DNA of 64,000 nucleotides, taken from assembly GCA_005883575.1 (NCBI GenBank), contig VBFH01000033.1, forward strand, positions 20,236-84,235, read 5' to 3'. The position numbers and the translations under genes are program-made. The notes below the pieces were generated by a model. The model did no database searches. It saw only the letters and a program-made list of their open reading frames with translations, and was not told the DNA's origin. Every line of letters starts with the position of its first letter. Positions within the stretch are counted from its first letter, which is position 1. Positions 61,120-64,000 of the stretch are shown here, piece after piece. The DNA comes from Chloroflexota bacterium (lineage in GTDB: Bacteria; Chloroflexota; Dormibacteria; Dormibacterales; Dormibacteraceae).

Positions 61120-63417
61120 ATGCGGCCTGCGCGGTTGGTTCTTGCAGCGCTCACAACACTTGCGTGCATTGGCGCGTCGCTGTGTTTGGACCCGCGGCTG
61201 GCCTCGGCGATTCCATCCGCCTTTTCACCTATCACCGCGCTGGCTTCGACACCGGTTCTTCTGCGCTACCCGTACCTGACCGACGTCACTCAGTCGTGGG
61301 CCATGGTCAGCCTGGCCACGGACACCTTGTCACCGGCTCCCGTGGTCAAGTGGGGTCCCGCGGCCGGTAACTGCGCATCGCCTCCGAATTCTGTCGCCGC
61401 CACGTTTGTGATCTCGTTCGGCAGTACAGACAAGCAGTTCAAAGCGGAGCTGACGGGTCTTCAGCCCAACGCGGCCTACTGCTATCGCGTTCTCCAGGCG
61501 GGCGTCGACCTCCTCGGATCGGCACCCGTATTCACGAGCGCGCTCGCCTCAGGCGCCACTGACCCCTTTACGTTTGCGGTGATCGGTGACTGGGGTGCAG
61601 GAACCACGGACGAGAACAAGGTTCTGACCCAGATCGCAGCCGCAGCCCCGAACTTCATCATCTCCGCGGGAGACAACGCCTACAACTCGGGCACGCAGAC
61701 GGATTACGGCGACATCAACGGTGGGAATGTCTTTGCTCCGATGTACTGGCCGCTGGTGGGGAAAACCACCCCGGCCTTCATGATCGAAGGGAATCACGGC
61801 TTCACTGGGAATCTGCCGTACTTTCAGAACTGGCCGCAAGACTCAACTGTCGCCGCGTGCGCACAAAACGGGTGCCGCTATCAGCCCGACACGTATTGCT
61901 GCACCGGGACGCTTGGCTCGACCAGCCACTCATATCCGAGCAGTTGGTATGCCTTTGACTGGGGCAACAGCCGCTTCTACGTCCTCGAAGGAGCATGGGG
62001 AGATTCGACGGGCGCCTACCTGGGCGACTTTCAGGGACACTTCAACGGTCCAGTCGTGGGATGCCCGATTTGCGGCACCGAGCTGACATGGCTCGCCAAC
62101 GACTTGGCAAACCATACGGCGGCGCATAAGTTTGCGTTCTGGCACTACCCGCTTTACTCGGATAGCAGCACGCAACCCTCAGATACGTACCTCGACGGAT
62201 CGACAAATCTGGAAGGCGTGCTCGCTTCCAATGGGGTGAACATCGTCTTCAACGGTCACGCTCATGACTACGAGCGCAACTACCCCCAGATCGCCGGCAG
62301 TCCCATGTTGAGCTACGTCACGGGAGGGGGTGGGGCTGCGCTCGGAAGCGTGTCGCGACACGGTAGCTTCGACGCGTACGCACGCGCCGTCTATCACTAC
62401 CTGAAGGTCACGGTCAACGGTTCGTCGGTGACTGTGACACCGGTAGACGAGAACGGCGCCACCTTCGACGTTCAGACGTACACCTTCCCTCCGCAGTCCC
62501 AGACGGGCAATGACTTCTCGATCAGCGTCAACCCGAGCAGCGTGTCCGTGGTCCAGGGCCAGAGCGTGAGCTCGACCATCAGCACGGCCGTGACCAGCGG
62601 GAGCGCGCAGACGATAACGCTGACCGCCGGCGGCTTGCCATCAGGAGCGACCGCGTCCTTCAACCCGAGCACAGTCACCGCTGGAGGCAGCTCGACACTG
62701 ACGATTAGCACGGCTGCTTCAACTCCCGGCGGGACTTACACCGTGACGGTGACGGGGACGGGCGCCTCGGCCACACACAGCACCTCGGTCTCACTCACGG
62801 TGACCGTGCCTGATGACTTCTCGATCAGCGCCAGCCCGAACAGCGTGTCCGTGGTTCAGGGCCAGAGCGTGAGCTCGACCATCAGCACGGCTGTGACCAG
62901 CGGAAACGCGGAGGCGATAACGCTGAGCGCCAGCGGCTTGCCCAGGAAGGCCAAGGCGTCCTTCAACCCGAGCGTGGTCACCGCTGGAGGCAGCTCGACC
63001 CTGACAATCAGCACCGCCGCCTCGACCCCAAGCGGGAGTTACACCGTCACCGTGACCGGAACAGGCGCCTCGGCCACGCACAGCACCTCGGTCTCACTCA
63101 CCGTGACCCTGCCTGACGACTTCTCGATCAGCGCCAGCCCGAACAGCGTGTCCGTGGTCCAGGGCCAGAGCGTGAGCTCGACCATCAGCACCACCGTGAT
63201 CAGCGGGAACCCGCAGTCGGTGACCTTGAGCGCCTCTGGACTGCCCTGGGGCGACCGCCTCCTTCAATCCCAGCTCGGTCACCGCCGGTGGCAGCTCGAC
63301 GCTGACCCTGAGCACCACCTCTTCGACCCCAGGTGGGAGTTACACCGTCACCGTGACCGGAACAGGGGCCTCGGCCTCGCACAGCACATCGGTCTCACTC
63401 ACCGTGACCCTGCCTGA
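61120..63417 (+). CDS. Secreted purple-acid-phosphatase-like protein with tandem repeats; frameshifted
   Basis: Starts at ATG 61120 with a signal peptide (about residues 1-30, VLAALTTLACIGASLCL). A fibronectin-like N-domain precedes the metallophosphatase: VIGDWGAG (D), GDNAY, GNHGF (NH), FWHYPLYSD (H) and NGHAHDYERN (HxH), the seven-ligand set of purple acid phosphatases. From 62509 it enters ~101-residue Ser/Thr-rich repeats. In repeat 3 two bases are missing (near 63246-63250), so the frame shifts and ends at 63417 after ~57 wrong residues. The remaining repeats continue in another frame to the window edge. Confidence 0.88.
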   Translation: MRPARLVLAALTTLACIGASLCLDPRLASAIPSAFSPITALASTPVLLRYPYLTDVTQSWAMVSLATDTLSPAPVVKWGPAAGNCASPPNSVAATFVISFGSTDKQFKAELTGLQPNAAYCYRVLQAGVDLLGSAPVFTSALASGATDPFTFAVIGDWGAGTTDENKVLTQIAAAAPNFIISAGDNAYNSGTQTDYGDINGGNVFAPMYWPLVGKTTPAFMIEGNHGFTGNLPYFQNWPQDSTVAACAQNGCRYQPDTYCCTGTLGSTSHSYPSSWYAFDWGNSRFYVLEGAWGDSTGAYLGDFQGHFNGPVVGCPICGTELTWLANDLANHTAAHKFAFWHYPLYSDSSTQPSDTYLDGSTNLEGVLASNGVNIVFNGHAHDYERNYPQIAGSPMLSYVTGGGGAALGSVSRHGSFDAYARAVYHYLKVTVNGSSVTVTPVDENGATFDVQTYTFPPQSQTGNDFSISVNPSSVSVVQGQSVSSTISTAVTSGSAQTITLTAGGLPSGATASFNPSTVTAGGSSTLTISTAASTPGGTYTVTVTGTGASATHSTSVSLTVTVPDDFSISASPNSVSVVQGQSVSSTISTAVTSGNAEAITLSASGLPRKAKASFNPSVVTAGGSSTLTISTAASTPSGSYTVTVTGTGASATHSTSVSLTVTLPDDFSISASPNSVSVVQGQSVSSTISTTVISGNPQSVTLSASGLPWGDRLLQSQLGHRRWQLDADPEHHLFDPRWELHRHRDRNRGLGLAQHIGLTHRDPA

Positions 63418-64000
63418 CGACTTCTCGATCAGCGCCAGCCCGAACAGCCTGTCCGTGGTCCAGGGCCAGAGCGGGAGCTCGACCATCAGCACCACCGTGA
63501 CCAGCGGGTCGGCACAGACGGTGACGCTGAGCGCGAGCGGACTGCCTTCTGGGGCGACCGCCTCCTTCAATCCCAGCTCGGTCACCGCCGGTGGCAGCTC
63601 GACCCTGACCCTGAGCACCACCTCTTCGACTCCGGGCGGCACTTACACCGTGACCGTGACCGGGACGGGCGCCTCGGTCACCCACAGCACCTCGGTCTCA
63701 CTCACCGTGACCCTGCCTGACGACTTCTCGATCAGCGCCAGCCCGAACAGCCTGTCCGTGGTCCAGGGCCAGAGCGTGAGCTCGACCATCAGCACCACCG
63801 TGACCAGCGGGAACGCGCAGACGCTGACGCTGAGCGCGAGCGGACTGCCTTCTGGGGCGACCGCCTCCTTCAATCCCAGCTCGGTCACCGCCGGTGGCAG
63901 CTCGACCCTGACCCTGAGCACCACCTCTTCGACTCCGGGCGGCACTTACACCGTGACCGTGACCGGGACGGGCGCCTCGGTCACCCACAGCACCGCGGTC
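62509..64000 (+). repeat. Five tandem 303-bp (101-residue) repeats
   Basis: Units begin at 62509, 62812, 63115, 63416 and 63719, each opening with (N/D)DFSIS..P.S.SVVQGQS. Spacings are 303, 303, 301 and 303 bp; the 301 marks a 2-bp loss. Each unit looks like an Ig-like beta-sandwich for the cell surface (VTAGGSSTLT, GTYTVTVTGTGASATHS). The last unit is cut by the window end. High nucleotide identity between units suggests recent duplication. Confidence 0.92.
63251..64000 (+). pseudogene. Out-of-frame continuation of the phosphatase repeats (partial)
   Basis: After the 2-bp deletion the true repeat reading (ATASFNPSSVTAGGSSTLTL) resumes one frame over and stays open through repeats 4 and 5 to the end of the window, with no stop. 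If the deletion is a sequencing or assembly slip in repetitive DNA, this is simply the rest of the gene at 61120. Confidence 0.7.

Noticed and set aside
62791..63988. Several minus-strand open frames over the repeats
   Set aside because: They recur every 303 bp because the repeats do; glycine/arginine-rich translations and no start signals.
1..64000. tRNA, rRNA, riboswitch or integrase/transposase genes
   Set aside because: Scanning by eye found no cloverleaf with a CCA-type end, rRNA-like block, recognised riboswitch core or mobile-element protein; a covariance-model search would be needed to exclude small RNAs.

Overview
The window reads as chromosomal DNA from a high-GC bacterium that uses many GTG and TTG starts and packs genes into tight runs joined by 4-nt ATGA/GTGA/TTGA overlaps. 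An F420-type luciferase-like oxidoreductase, a GT20 trehalose-phosphate synthase beside a universal stress protein, an ECF42-type sigma factor with its DGPF partner, TrpB2 and DUF4331 proteins together suggest a soil-type lineage near Actinomycetota, Chloroflexota or Dormibacterota. The sequence alone does not settle which. I saw no rRNA, tRNA, CRISPR array, transposase or phage gene. Coordinates and start choices were worked out by hand, and family names come from recognising motifs, not from a search.

Layout. 0-2.4 kb: the end of an unknown gene, a glycosidase-like protein and an acetamidase/formamidase. 2.3-9.7 kb (minus): a seven-gene operon with the three oxamate carbamoyltransferase-type components (FdrA, DUF1116, DUF2877), carbamate kinase, an isochorismatase-fold amidohydrolase, an NCS2 permease and a small allophanate-hydrolase-C-like protein, with a divergent PucR regulator (9.8-11.4 kb). 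This looks like a ureide-to-carbamoyl-phosphate-to-ATP module. 11.4-15.3 kb: a BBE-type flavoprotein, a cyclase-family hydrolase and a ThDP enzyme. 15.5-21 kb: mixed small genes, a regulator fragment, and a Tat-exported protein separated from its downstream partner by one in-frame TGA. 21.1-27.2 kb: stress carbohydrate genes (GT4 glycogen-synthase-like, GT2 cellulose-synthase-like, USP and GT20). 27.1-33.8 kb: ECF sigma/DGPF pair, alpha/beta hydrolase, and a PadR-ABC exporter operon with a visible promoter and operator.

33.8-45.2 kb: a catabolic patchwork of FAD oxidoreductase, hydrolase, second acetamidase, VOC, SDR, Ldh2-type dehydrogenase, SMP-30 lactonase, GT39-like membrane protein, HpaI aldolase, D-2-hydroxyacid dehydrogenase, LLM oxidoreductase and histidine phosphatase. 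45.2-50 kb: a GH63 glycosidase coupled to a lipoprotein, then DUF4331 and Tat proteins. 50-54.4 kb: aldo/keto reductase, xylulokinase and FtsH. 54.4-61 kb: TrpB2 and a likely 2-aminobenzoyl-CoA (or salicylyl-CoA) pathway made of a bifunctional monooxygenase/reductase, an aryl-CoA ligase, RidA and a crotonase, with the ligase and RidA starts only 26 nt apart. 61.1-64 kb: a secreted purple-acid-phosphatase-like protein with five tandem 101-residue repeats. A 2-bp deletion in repeat 3 breaks its frame, 11-bp direct repeats lie at its promoter, and it runs off the window.
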